From Flaveria trinervia (Eukaryota > Streptophyta > Magnoliopsida > Asterales > Asteraceae), in the NCBI GenBank assembly GCA_025506515.1, contig CM046452.1, positions 43,240,983 to 43,304,982 on the forward strand: a stretch of 64,000 bases of DNA, in the 5' to 3' direction. The translations under genes and the position numbers were made by a program. Shown in pieces: positions 22,041 to 33,314 of the stretch (positions are counted from its first letter, which is position 1; each line of letters begins with the position of its first letter). The notes below the pieces were generated by a model. It had not been told where the DNA came from and searched no databases. It worked only from the letters and a program-made list of their open reading frames with translations.

Positions 22041-22805
22041 GTTTGATTTACAAAACTGTAAATCGTTCTACTCCCATGTGCAACACCACACAATTGGATG
22101 TTGATCAGAAAGGTAAAGGTGTTGATGAAACCCTTTACAGATGTATGATTGGTTCTTTGATGTATTTAACAGCTTCTAGACCAGATATTATGTTTGCTAC
22201 ATGTGTTTGTGCTAGATTTCAGGCTGCACCTAAGGAGTCTCATCTGATTGCAGTCAAGAGGATCTTTAGATATCTGCAAGGCACACAATCTCTAGGCTTA
22301 TGGTATTCCACTGGACATTCTTGCAAATTAGTTGCTTTCTCTGACAGTGACTATGCAGGATGTAAGTTGACCAGGAAATCAACTTCTGGTGGATGCCAAT
22401 TCCTAGGCAACTGTTTGATTTCTTGGCAGAGTAAGAAACAAACATCTGTTGCTACATCCACTGCTGAAGCCGAGTACATTGCTGCTGCAAGTTGTACATC
22501 CCAAATACTCTGGCTTCAGAATCAACTTTTGGATTATGGCATTACAGAGACTAAGACTCCACTATCAATGGATAGTGCTTCAGCTCTTTGCATTGTCAAA
22601 AATCCTGTCCAGCACTCTAGGACCAAACATATAGAAATTAGACATCATTTTATAAGAGATTGTTTGAAAAGGGTCTAATTAATCCTATGTTTGTGCCTAG
22701 TGCTGATGAGCTTGCAGACATTTTTACTAAGCCTTTGGATAGTTCAACTTTCCACAACCTGGTGTTAAGGCTTGGTATGCTGCAGAGAATAAGTGACAAC
22801 TACTG
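22041..22805 (+). pseudogene. Element K RNase H and end of pol
   Basis: Open from 22043 to 22678, with all acidic segments visible: FSDSDYAGC, STAEAEYIAAAS and SMDSASALCI, then HSRTKHIEIRHHFIRD. A frameshift near 22670 moves the closing block (ADIFTKPLDSSTFHNL, stop near 22803) to another frame. This is the best-preserved pol domain in K. Confidence 0.88.
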
Positions 22806-23510
22806 ATGATCTCAGTAATTACTGATGATCATTGGTAACCATGTCACATATAAGTACTGATGAGTTATTTTACCCTCAGTAGTTTTTATAACTACTGAAG
22901 GCTAAATGCTTTAAGTACTGTACTTTCTGTTCTACACTACTGATGTAGTTACAACTACTGAAATCAGTAGAAACAGATAAGTACTGATGTCCTATGAAAC
23001 AACTGAAAACAGCTAAAAGCTGATGAGTAAGTGTTGAGGACAGTATGAAACAGCTGAAAGGCTATGAATTGACGACAACTACTGATGAGTACTCTCTCTT
23101 CAGTAGTTCACAAACTGCTGTTTCTTTATAAACAACTGAAGCAATACCATGTCTTCAGTAGTTTCACAACTACTGATGACTAACACCAAGTCTTCAGTTG
23201 TTTACAACAACTGATGGCAAAACCACGGTCTTCAGTAGTTTCACAACTACTGATGACTAATACCAAGTCCTCAGTTGTTTCAACATCTGAAGTCCAACTT
23301 GTCTTCAGTAGTTTTTAAAACTACTGATCCTAAATCAGAGACTTCAGTTGTTTCAACGTCTGATAGTAAACACCATGTCTTTAGTTGTTTTATAACTGCT
23401 GACCACACCAATACCATCAGTTGTTTCAAACTTCTGAAAGATAATACCACGTCATCAGTAGCTTCAAATACTGATGACTAACTCCAAAACCTTCAGTCGT
23501 TTCATAACCC
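22806..23510 (+). repeat. K-family motif array upstream of the extra ORF
   Basis: About 700 bases built from short units acting as inverted pairs: AACTACTGA, CAGTAGTT, CAGTTGTTT and ACAACTGA recur every 15-25 bases in both orientations. The same units fill the K LTR U3 (about 15710-16180). No coding sequence. It occupies the same place relative to pol and aORF as the unrelated motif arrays of A. Confidence 0.8.
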
Positions 23511-23516
23511 GTACCC

Positions 23517-23524
23517 TATATATA
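23517..23524 (+). promoter_or_regulatory. Possible internal promoter (TATA) for the K extra ORF
   Basis: TATATATA follows the motif array directly and lies about 80 bases upstream of the aORF ATG at 23603, with a C/T-rich leader between. It is stronger in form than the A counterpart at 11714. Function is inferred from position. Confidence 0.5.
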
Positions 23525-23602
23525 CCTGATCCCTCTTTCAGAGTTTTTCATTCTTTCACGACCTAACTTTTCAAAAGCTCTGAAAACCTTTCACCTTCAT
23601 TA

Positions 23603-26600
23603 ATGGCGACCATGCAACTCAAACCTCGACACAACTGTGTCGCGTACCTACAAAATCGCCCTTCTGGACCAAATTTGAAAATGCTATAGATCTTATGGTC
23701 CAATCCCCAAAAACGGCTTTTCTTTTAAATCCAATCATTTATGCCGATTCGCTACGTCAGTTCTGGATGAATGCGACCGTTAATGGAGAATCTATCCATT
23801 CATCTATCAACTCGCATAAGGTGGTCATCTCTACTGCTACCATCCGCCAAATATTACTGTTAGATGATGCTGCCTACCCTGTTGGATATCCTAAGCGCCA
23901 ACTTGATCTTTCCTTGGACAACATGGATATCAGGGTGATCTTAGTGCTTCAACAATCCTGAAGAAACATTTTCCAGATGCTGAACGATTATTATTTCATA
24001 TGGTAAATGTTTGCCTGGCTCCGAAGACTTCTTCTTGGGATCAACTGTCTTCCAGATGGCAACAGGTATTGTTCTCTATCCTTGAACAAGAACCACTAAA
24101 CTTTTCTGAAATAATTTTTCTTGAACTCAAGGATATGGCCACAAAACCACTTTCTAACCGTTGGATACTATATCCTCGGTTTATAATGGCCATAATAGAG
24201 AATCAGCTTTCTGCTGAGGGACTAGTTGGTCTGGGAGTCCCTGCTTTGGCTGTATTGCCGGAGGTATACTCCCGACACAACACTGACCAAACTCTCAACA
24301 GGCTGCCAAGCTGCGCAAACCCACGCAGCTGGAACCCACAGCCTCCACCTCCACATCCAAAGTCCCCTCCAAACCCCAAAGAAGAAGCCTAAGAAAGCTA
24401 CTCAGGGAATTGAGTCCCCTGTGGATGCTCCTGCTGCACCAACGCAGGTTATCTCTGCTGGAAATAAAACCCCAGTAGAGACTGTGACTCCACCAACTGA
24501 AGCCGCTCAGGTTTCCTCTCAAAAGGAACCTGAAGCAATCACTCAAAGGGAAGCCACAATGCTGGGATCCTCCTCACTTGAGGGGATTACCATTGAAGAG
24601 CACCACTTGTCCCGGGTGCACAGCTTCCACACCCTCTCCTGATGCAACCGCCCCTCAAAGCCCTACTATCATTGTTGCAAAAGTGCTGACGTAGTTACAT
24701 TCCTCACACCCCCACCCAGACACCATTCTACTGGGATAACCTCAACACCTGAGGGGGAGGATCACAATGCTTCTGTCAACCCACAGCACAGGGGTTATCA
24801 TGTTCCATCTTCTAGTGTAGATAAGGAGGTGCGAACTTCTGGTGAGGCTGCCACTGCTCCTGACTCAGCAAATGACCAGGATGCAGTTGGTAACATCTCT
24901 AAGTCCTCACCAGCGGCAACAACTGATGAAGGACATAGTCCTGAGGCTGGAAGTCCCCAGAACCGAGAACAAGGGGCACATGCTATAATTGATCTACACT
25001 CAAGGCATGTTCATTCTGACTTTGTCAGGAGGTCAGGTGATTCAGTATCAACTGATGATGACCTGAGCTTCTTCTATGATGTAGTTGCTCAAAACACCAT
25101 TCTAGAGGATGAGGTTAGCAGACTCAAAGAGCTGCTGGCCAAGATGTCTCAGGATGCAAGTCCATCTGCCACCACAATACACCCACAGATGGCACCTTCT
25201 TCTGAAGGTCCCTACACACTGAGCCAGTATATACTTCCAAGCCACCAGCCTCTGCTTTCGGCACTGATTCTCAGGAACAGAACCATCCTGATCAATCAGT
25301 TGCTACCCTTCAAAAATCCCTACCTCTCATCACTCCCATGATCACAGATATAGTGATCAAAGCCATTGATGAGAGGCTTGCTACAATAATACAACCCTTG
25401 GTGGAGGAGTTGGTGACTAAATCCCTTTCTACTGCTCAAACCCTTGCACCCAATGCAACCAAAAAGGGGGAGAGTCAGTTAGTTAAAGGAAAAAGGAAGA
25501 GGATAGATGGGGAGAAGGCGAAAGAATCTGAGGTTGTAAATGAGAAGGAGAAGGAGAGTGTGAAGGGAGCTGAAGTGAATGAAAGTCAAAAAGACTTTCA
25601 TGTCACATATCAAAAGAGAAAAGGAGAGTCTGAGAAGGAGAAGGAGCTGAAGGATATGGTGAAAGAAGCTGACGCAACCATAACCGTTCAATGGATAAAA
25701 TCATTGAGCAGTTGTATAGGCAGGGTTTTGACATCAAACAACTAGACTCCGAGATCAGAAGGATGGAAACAGAGGAGATCAATTCAAGATGGGCTAGCTA
25801 TGATGCCTTAGAGAAGAGAAAGGCTGGAGATAATGATCAGATTTATAGCTAAATACTTGGGAAGATCTCTAATGGAAATAAGGGCCTGGACCAGGGACAA
25901 CATCTTGGCAATAACCACCAAGATTTGTTCGTCTGAAGAACTCCAAAGGTTTAGTGATTGAGGTATTGAATGAAGCTGGGGTTGGGAATCGAAAAGAACT
26001 GACAAAATTTACCAAAGCCTCCCTTACAGCCAAAATGCTAAAACAGTCTGAAAAGCCTCAATCCTCAAAATCACTATCTCCACAACCACTAAAACAACCC
26101 CTTTACCCTCTAAACCAACCATCCAACCCACAAAACCAAATCCTTTACCCCTAAAACCCATTGCCAGTGATGTACCTAGCCAAAAGAAAAGAAAGGTACT
26201 GAGGCCTGATGAAGATGAAGAGGAGGATGAAGACAGACTGCCACTCTCTGCAGTCATTACTTTGCCTAAGGCTAAACCAATGTCCATCACTCCTGCTTCT
26301 CAAATGCATGATGTAATGATAAAGATTGAAGAGGAACAGATGCAAAAACATGATCAGGAAATGCTGAAAAGCATTGACAAAGCATATGCTACATCCTCTT
26401 CAATGATCAGCATGAAGAAAGAAGTATTAAGATTGTACACCCTTGCTAATACCTTTCAATACCAAAGGGAAAGAGTAAGGATATGGCCTGATCCTAGGGT
26501 GGCACACCGGATTTTCAAGAAAGAAATTCCTTCAAGATACAAGGGCCAAGTGAAGAGAGTTGTCGACGAAGACATCACTGTGGTGCTTGTAGTGTCCCCT

Positions 26601-27108
26601 TGGGAATTGTTGAAGAGTTCAAGAAAGCCTATGAAGCCAAACAACCACCTCAAAAGATGTTAGAGAACAAAATTATAAAGAAGGGATTGGTTTATAAACG
26701 ACTTGAAAACTTCAAACAAGAAGAGCTCAACCTGCTCTTAGAAGGGACTCATCCAGATGAGTTTGCTTATAGACAAATAACCACGGTTGAGCTCAAGAAT
26801 GGAAAACAGGCCAAGTACATATCTGAAGTGTATGGCCGAGAAGGATTATTTGATGGTGTGCCCGAGGTGCTGACAATGGATGAGCAAATCATGTTTCTAA
26901 GGGCTTACACTAGGGAATCATATAGGCTGATACACGGAAGTAGATCTCATGGTTGGGGCAACAGCTCGGTGTCCAAGTCCCCAATACAGAGCTCCCAACC
27001 ATATCATGCCAAACAGATCATCAGAGACTTCTTTCCAGGCCGGTGCTGAAAAAGGGTCACTTCTCATCTGATCAAGAGGATAAGAGACCAATCTATCTGC
27101 CAAAATAA
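23603..27108 (+). pseudogene. Element K extra ORF (aORF), about 1,150 codons with frameshifts
   Basis: Unidentified protein between pol and the 3' LTR. It starts MATMQLKPRHNCVAYLQ at 23603. The N-terminal domain (to about 24290) is shared with A (RQFWMNATVNGESIHSSI, VVISTATIRQI, LYPRFIMAII). Next come a Pro/Ser/Thr-rich region (24290-25300), Lys/Glu-rich and coiled-coil segments (25338-25850), a Pro-rich linker, the basic signal KKRKV (26184-26198) followed by an acidic run, and a C-terminal domain (26262-27049; LRLYTLANTFQYQRERVR, FDGVPEVLTMDEQIMFL). The end is at 27049 or, in another frame, 27108. The nuclear signal suggests a nuclear role; no catalytic motif is seen. Confidence 0.65.
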
Positions 27109-27148
27109 GTGGGACTCGTCAATAACTTAGAGGTTTTGGCTGCATTGT

Positions 27149-27160
27149 TCAGGGGGAGTT
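27149..27160 (+). other. Element K polypurine tract
   Basis: tcagggggagtt immediately before the 3' LTR; the plus-strand DNA priming site. Confidence 0.85.
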
Positions 27161-27951
27161 TGTTGGACCAAAAGAACCAATGAGCCTGATCAGAGAAACC
27201 TCTAAGTCCCACAGGACATCACAACAGCTGAAGAAGACCTGATCAGCTGTGTCTACAAAGTCTGAAGAATACAACTGCTGAGGTACGTCTGAAGTACTGA
27301 AGACAAAGACTGAGACAACAGCTGAAGATCTAAAGTCTGAAGACTTCAACAAGTACGGAAGACAAAGACTGAAGATCAACAGCTGAAAGACAAAGTCTGA
27401 TGTTTAAGTACTGAAGACATCAGCTGATGTTAGCAGCTGATGACAACAGCTGAAGAGGGCTTCTTCAGTTGTTGTGATGGTTTTTCTTCTTCAGTAGTTT
27501 TCTTTTCCTTTCAGTAGTTTGTTTACTTTTCTTTTCAGTACTTGTAAACAACTGAAGAGGTTGTTCTTCAGTTGTTGTAGTTTTAGTAGTTTTATGTTTT
27601 TCAGTAGTTGTAAATAAGATGTTTAACACTTAGGAACATTTGTAAGAAGATGTCAGTTGTTGACATCTTCAGTAGTTGTTAAACATCAGTAGTTATAAAA
27701 CGGTTACATGTCACTTTCAGGTGACATCAGCCTACGTCATTCTTTCCTTTATAAGGAAAGATGACTCACCTGTAATCGTGCCTTTGAGGCCGACAATCTT
27801 AATGCAATATTCCTTTTGTCGGATATTTCTCTCTCTATAACAAAATTCTTTTATCGTTTTATCAATTGTTCTTGTTTGAATTTGTCTAATTCTGAGCTAT
27901 TCCGCTGCTGAATCTGTTCAATCGATTAAACCAAGGGCTGAGATTCTAACA
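27161..27951 (+). repeat. Element K 3' LTR
   Basis: 791 bases, TGTTGGACC to gattctaaca, followed by the duplication ataca. Compared with the 5' copy: about seven substitutions, two 1-base gains and one 2-base loss. Confidence 0.95.
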
Positions 27952-28116
27952 ATACATTAACAAGTGGCCACAGTTCTATGACACACAAGACATTGTACAA
28001 GCCCTCCAGTTCCAAAATGTTATACGACTTTGCTTCGCGTTGATATTCACGCGGGAGTCAGACAAGAGGACAAGTACAAGAAATATGAGAAGGTAATGAA
28101 GAAAACAAGACATTAG
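27952..28116 (+). pseudogene. Element A extra ORF, terminal piece after K
   Basis: It resumes the aORF of A after the ataca duplication and matches G at about 625-775 (acaagtggcca, caagccctccagttccaaaatgt). The stop cattag is at 28111-28116. Two or more single-base gaps relative to G put it out of frame. Confidence 0.8.
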
Positions 28117-28129
28117 AGAGATCTAGGTC

Positions 28130-28141
28130 CAAGGGGGAGTT
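28130..28141 (+). other. Element A polypurine tract
   Basis: caagggggagtt directly before the 3' LTR. The same string is before the G LTR (789-800) and, without close relation, before the K 3' LTR. Confidence 0.85.
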
Positions 28142-28862
28142 TGTTGATACATGTATGTCCTAGATCGTGATATGTGATGTAATAGATCTTGTTTGGTATG
28201 ATGAATGAACTGATATTGATAGTCTGTTGGTTATAATGTTTAATAGTTCATTAATGAGCGTGACTGAATTGATTGGGTTTATGATTACTTGAATGATTAC
28301 ATATATATTATATTAATTAATTAAAACATTCAAACTTAATGAAGTTCCATGCGAATGGCTCATGCGAATGAACCATAAGCATGAAGAACTTCACAGGATT
28401 GACTCAGTCGCACGACTGAACCAGGAGACTGGATCAGTCGTACGACTATAACATAAGATTGGCTCAGTCGCACGACGAACACTCAGTCGCACGACTGAAC
28501 ACTCAGTCGCACGAATGAACCAACCGCATGGTTCAATCGCACGACTGAACCAGACTAATGGTTCAGTCGCACGATTGAATAATACCAACCTATAAATACA
28601 ACTCAATTCGTGAAAAACAATGAATTTCGATCAAGTACGAATCAAGACGAACCCTAGCCGTCCAGAAACCTTCCAAATCGTTCTGCAAGTTCATAGAACA
28701 CATTAGATCGATTCCTTATCGATTTCTAACGTTAGTTTCAATCCTTGATTGATTCTTCGTGTGTTCTCACTGATTGGATTGCCAATCAAATAGGATTCCG
28801 CACTATTTGATCTGGTATACACGTGATCTCTAGGTATTTCAGTCGAATACCAGGTCCTAACA
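28142..28862 (+). repeat. Element A 3' LTR
   Basis: 721 bases, 15 longer than the 5' copy. It gains one 20-bp motif unit (three consecutive copies at about 28463-28520 against two in the 5' LTR) and loses five single bases. It is followed by tggag (28863-28867). Confidence 0.93.
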
Positions 28863-28867
28863 TGGAG

Positions 28868-29960
28868 GAAGTCCACAAGGTCATGCAGATGATCTTACCG
28901 TCTGTAGTGACCGAAGTTATCAAAGTTGTACGGGAGGGGGAGAAGAAGGAAAGAAGTAGTCCTACTGGCGAACAGAGACAGCCCGAGACTAAAACTGTCC
29001 TCTCCGATGACGAAGAAGAGGAAGAAGAATAGCCCGTCCAGGAGGTGACACGAGATTGTAATTATGGGGCATTTCAACGGTGCAAGCCCCCTACTTTTGA
29101 TGGAAACGACATTGCTCCTGTTGGTCACCGCTGGGTGAGAGAAATGGAAGCTGTCATAAATATCAGCGAGTGCCGTGAGGGCAAAAAGGTGAAGTTTGCT
29201 GCCCATTCTTTTGTGGACTCAGCTTTATGTTGGTGGGACAATATTGTCCAAGATGAGGGTAGTCGGGCAGTCGAGAGAATGAGATGGTCAGAGCTAAAGA
29301 AGTTGGTGATTGAGGAGTTTTGTTCTCATAGAGAAATGGATAAAGTTGAGAGAGAATTCCTGCAGCTGGAGGCGGGAACCATGACACACCAGCAGTACAC
29401 CACAAAGTTCAACGAGATGACACGTCTGGCGCCAGATCAAGTGACACCTCTGTCTTGAAAGATCAAGAGGTATATTCAGGACTTGCCAGCGGATATTCGC
29501 AGGCATATGATCCCCGCCCAACCAAGCATGTTTTGGTTAGCAGTAGACTTGGCAGGGAGATTATATGATGAGCGGGTCGTGGTGGTGGTGGCTGAAGGTG
29601 GCAGGAAAGGTGGTGGTGATCGAAACTAGCAGGGGAAGAGGTTTGGTCGGGGTGATACCCCGATGGGTAAAAAAGGCATGGGTGGATGACCGTCGTGTGG
29701 TCGCATCGGGTGTGGGTATGAAGAAGTGTTGTAGGTGTGGGAGAGAGCATAGCGGGGAATGTAGGTTTGGGTCAAACTTGTGCTTTAAATATGGGAAGGA
29801 GGGGCACATAGAAAGGGACTATCGTACGGTTTGGTGCTCTAACTGTGCTGAAGAGGGTCACATAAGTAAGGATTGTAAGAAGCCGAGGGCTGAGGGTTCC
29901 GGGCCAAAGAAGATGGGAGGTGAAGGACCAAGGGTGAGCACCAGGGCGTTCACTATGACA
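28868..29960 (+). pseudogene. Element B gag, main part with zinc knuckles
   Basis: Continuation of B gag after element A. An acidic run (DDEEEEEE) ends in a stop at 29030. The Retrotrans_gag domain (29045-29458) has YGAFQRCKPPTFDG, CWWDNIVQ and EREFLQLEAGTMTHQQY. Stops then occur at 29456 and in the basic region. Nucleocapsid knuckles follow: a decayed CFKYGKEGHIERDY and a complete CSNCAEEGHISKDC (about 29838-29880). Role: capsid and RNA packaging. Confidence 0.85.
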
Positions 29961-31900
29961 CGGGAGGAAGCTAGGACGGACCCTGATGTTGTGTCTGGTA
30001 CGTTTCTAGTGAACCAAACTTTAGCTTCTGTGTTATTTGATTCGGGTGTCGGTAAAAGTTTTATTTTGCTGCTTTCTGTGCTAAGCTTCCTCTTAGTAGT
30101 AGACGTGTTACTGCGCCCTTTGATGTAGAAATTACCATAGGTAAGTCTACCAGGATTTCTGAGATGATAGAGAATTGTGATGTGGAACTTGAGGGTCATA
30201 AGTTTCCTGTTAGACCGTTCGTGATGACCTTAGGTGGTTTTGATTTGGTTTCTTGGGATGGATTACTTAGCGGACTCCGAGACGAACATTGGGTGTCGCA
30301 AGAAGATGATTCGTTTGACAGCGCATGATGGGAGTTTGGTAACTGTTTATGGGGATCGGGTTACTACGATCCCGAAGGTAATCTCAATGGCGGTGGCGGG
30401 AAAGTGTATGAGGCATGCATGTAGCGCCTACTTGGGTTATGTAAAGGATGTGGATACGCGAATACCACAATTTTCTGATGTACCGGTTGTGTGTGACTTT
30501 CCGGATGTGTTTCGAGAGTGCTACCTGACAGAGAGATTGAGTTTCAGATTGATCTGATATTTGGTGCCCAGCCTGTGCCAGGCACCGTATCGGTTGGCTC
30601 CAACTGAGATGAAGGAGTTGATGGACTAGTTGCAAGAGCTACTTGATAAGGGGTTTATTTGACCGAGTATCTCTCCTTGGGGTGCTCCGGTCTTATTCGT
30701 AAAGAAGAAAGACAATAGTATGAGGATGTGTATTGACTACCGTGAGCTGAACAAGTTGACGGTGAAGAATCAATACCCCTTACCGAGAATAGACGATTTG
30801 TTTGATCAGCTTCAAGGTGCCAGTTGGTTCTTAAGGATAGACCTTTGATCTGGTTACCATCAGTTGAAGGTGAAGGAGCAGGATATCCCTAAAACAGCTT
30901 TTCGCACGCCCTATGGTCACTACAAGTTTCTTGTCATGTCTTTTGGTTTGACCAATGCGCCGGCTGCTTTTATGGATCTGATGAACCGTGTGTGTCAGCC
31001 TATGTTGGATAAATCAGTGATTGTGTTTATTGATGAGATCCTGATTTATTCGAAGAGCGAGATTGAGCATGTCGGCTACATTCAGGAGGTTTTGGAGACG
31101 TTGAGAAAGGAGAAGTTGTACGCCAAGTTCTCCAAGTGTGCATTTTGGTTGCGTGAAGTTCAGTTCTTGGGTCATGTGGTGAGTCCTAATGGGATCATGG
31201 TAGACCCGACAAAGGTGGAGGCGGTGATGTAATGGAAGTCTCCTAAGACGCCATCCGAGATTCGTAGCTTCTTGGGTTTGGGTGGCAATTATAGGAGGTT
31301 TATCCAAGCCTTCTTTAAGATTGCTTCTCCACTGACTAAGTTCACCCGCAAGGATGTGAAGTTTCTATGGGGTCAAGCTCAAGAGAAGCCATTCGAAGAT
31401 TGAAGGCAAGATTGACTCAAGCTCCAATTCTGTCATTACCCGATGGAGGCGAAGATCTGGTGGTTTATTCTAATGCTTCCTACTCAGGTTTGGGGTGCGT
31501 GTTAATGCAAAGAGGGAAGGTTATAGCTTATGCATCCCGACAGTTGAAGCTTCATGAGGTCAATTATCCTGCCCATGAGTTGGAGCTAGTAGTCGTGGTC
31601 TTTGCGCTAAAAATTTAGAGGCACTATCTTTAAGGGTCGAAGTGTACCATCTTCACTGACCACAAGAGCTTGAAGTACTGTTCGAGCAGAAGGATCTGAA
31701 CATGAGGCAGAGACGGTAGTTGGAACTTATAAAGGATTATGATTGTGAGATCCACTACCATCCGGGCAAAGCCAATGTGGTGGTTGATGCCCTTAGCCGA
31801 AAAGAGAGGCCTGAGCCGATTCGGGTGAAAGCATATCAACTAATCATGACCTTTGATGTGATGAAGCAAGGCAAAGAGTTTTAAGATTAGGCATTGAAAG
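29961..31900 (+). pseudogene. Element B protease, reverse transcriptase and RNase H
   Basis: The protease block VLFDSGVGKSF has DSG at 30039-30047. RT begins near 30590; a stop (tga) replaces Arg after DKGFI at about 30660, and another stop breaks RIDLRSGYH near 30847. The palm (30864-31232) reads VFIDEILIYS, so the second active-site aspartate is glutamate (31035-31037), which should kill polymerase activity. RNase H (31367-31620 on) has an asparagine in place of the first acidic residue (VVYSNAS) and ends at the HPGKANV-like block near 31760. Confidence 0.88.
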
Positions 31901-32860
31901 AAGATCATCTTAACTCCGAAAGGATGAGAGGTCTAATTCGGAATTGGGTGAAAACACACTTGGTGTTAAAACCCGATTTGGACGGGTGTGGATTCCTCGT
32001 TTTGGGGATCTATGGATGAGATTTTGGATGAAGCTCACAAGACACAATACTCCATTCATCCAGGTGCTACAAGATGTATCAAGACATGAAGAAGGATTAT
32101 TGGTGGCCGGTATGAAACGTGATGTGGTGGAGTACGTGAGTAAATGCCTTACTTGTCTACAGGTGAAGGCCGAGCATCAGAAGCCGTATGGGAAGGTACA
32201 ACCTTTGGATATACCGGAATGGAAGTGGGAGCACATCACCATTGATTTCATTACAAAGCTATGTCGTACTCCGAAAGGGTATGATGCCATATGGGTGGTT
32301 GTTGACCATCTGACGAAGAGTGCTCACTTCCTACCGATCTGCAAGACATATTCATCTGAGAGGTTGGCAGATCTATTCATCAAGGAATTGTAACTCGTCA
32401 TGGTGTGACAGTGTCTATTATATTTGATCGTGACACCCGGTTTACATCCAAATTCTAGAAGAAATTCCACAACGCCATGGGGATGAGGTTACATATTAGC
32501 ATGACTTATCATCCCCAAACTGATGGTCAGTCAGAAAGGACCATTCAGACATTAGAATACATGCTTCGGGCATGTGTGATTGATTTTGGTGGAAGTTGGG
32601 ACGACCACCTACCATTAGCCGAATTCTCATACAACAACAGCTATCATGCCAGTATTGGTATGCCACCATATAAGATGCTATATGGTAGGAGATGCAGAAC
32701 ACTCGTTTGTTGGGGTGGTATTGGTCAGAACGAGTTGGGGAGCGTCAAGGTGATCGAGGCTACGACTGAGAAGCTTGAGAAGATCAAAGCCTTCATGAAG
32801 GCAACCAAAGATACACAGAAGTCGTATGCCGATAAATGATGCAGATCGATTGAGTTCCAG
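31901..32860 (+). pseudogene. Element B integrase
   Basis: The zinc region ends at CLTCLQVKAEHQKPYG (about 32140-32190). The core has WEHITIDFITKL (first D) and VVDHLTKSAHFLPI; the second-D strand near 32425 is out of frame. YHPQTDGQSERTIQTLEYML supplies the glutamate at about 32510-32570. A stop lies at 32391 and frame changes follow. Confidence 0.87.
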
Positions 32861-33232
32861 GTGGGTGACTGGGTTATGTTGAAGGTCTCACCTTGGAAGG
32901 GTATCATTCATTTCCGAAAGTGGGGCAAGTTGAGCCTGAGATACACAGGTCCTTTCCGAATCATCGCTCGAGTAGGAGAGGTGGCCGATAGATTGGAATT
33001 ACCAAATGAGTTAAGTGGAATTCACCCGACATTCCATGTATCTCATCTAAGGAAGTGCTTGGCAGACGAAGATATGATTGTTCCATTGGAAGATATCGAA
33101 GTAGATGAACAACTCAATTATGTGGAGCAACTAGTGGCAATCATCGATCGAAAAGAGAAAAGGCTGAGAAATAAAGTGGTTCCTCTTGTGCGAGTACAGT
33201 GGAAGCGGATCCAAGTCAACGTTGGAAACTAA
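32861..33232 (+). pseudogene. Element B integrase C-terminus and truncated chromodomain
   Basis: Contains VMLKVSPWKGIIHF, the RYTGPFRIIARVGEVADRLE fold and HPTFHVSHLRKC. The chromodomain-like start is RLRNKVVPLVRVQWK, but the frame ends at 33232 before the STWETEEEM part that C still has. Chromodomains of this class are known to bias integration toward heterochromatin. Confidence 0.82.
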
Positions 33233-33300
33233 GGAAGAAATGAGATAGCATTATGCATGTTTCTTCCAGAAATAACAGGTTTCAGGGATGAAACCTATTT

Positions 33301-33310
33301 AAGGGGGGTG
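33301..33310 (+). other. Element B polypurine tract
   Basis: aaggggggtg a few bases before the 3' LTR; the same tract lies at 52035-52045 in C. Confidence 0.8.
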
Positions 33311-33314
33311 AACT

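Larger units (their letters stand above)
15651..27951 (+). mobile_element. Element K: long Sirevirus-like copia with extra 3' ORF, innermost insertion
   Basis: 12.3 kb, with 791-bp LTRs at both ends (15651-16441, 27161-27951) flanked by ataca (15646-15650, 27952-27956). Order: LTR, primer site, gag, protease, integrase, RT, RNase H, motif-rich spacer, extra ORF, PPT, LTR. By eye the LTRs differ at about seven bases plus three small indels, so it is the youngest layer. Despite that, gag, pol and aORF contain many frameshifts. It belongs to a different family from A and E; only protein-level similarity is evident. Confidence 0.95.
6725..28862 (+). mobile_element. Element A: Sirevirus-like copia with pol deletion and extra 3' ORF, split by K
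   Basis: LTRs at 6725-7430 and 28142-28862 are flanked by tggag (6720-6724, 28863-28867) within gag of B. Internal order: primer site, motif array, gag, a deletion scar joining gag to the end of RNase H near 9465, a PPT-like relic, 2.4 kb of noncoding DNA with motif arrays, and the extra ORF (12444-15645 then 27957-28116) interrupted by K. Without K it is about 9.8 kb. Lacking PR, INT and RT, it could only move with enzymes supplied in trans. I count about five substitutions, five single-base gaps and one 20-bp unit gain between its LTRs, so it is fairly young. Confidence 0.93.

Noticed and set aside
25479..25691. Leu/Phe-rich minus-strand frame looking like a membrane protein
   Set aside because: It is the complement of the Lys/Glu-rich part of the K extra ORF.
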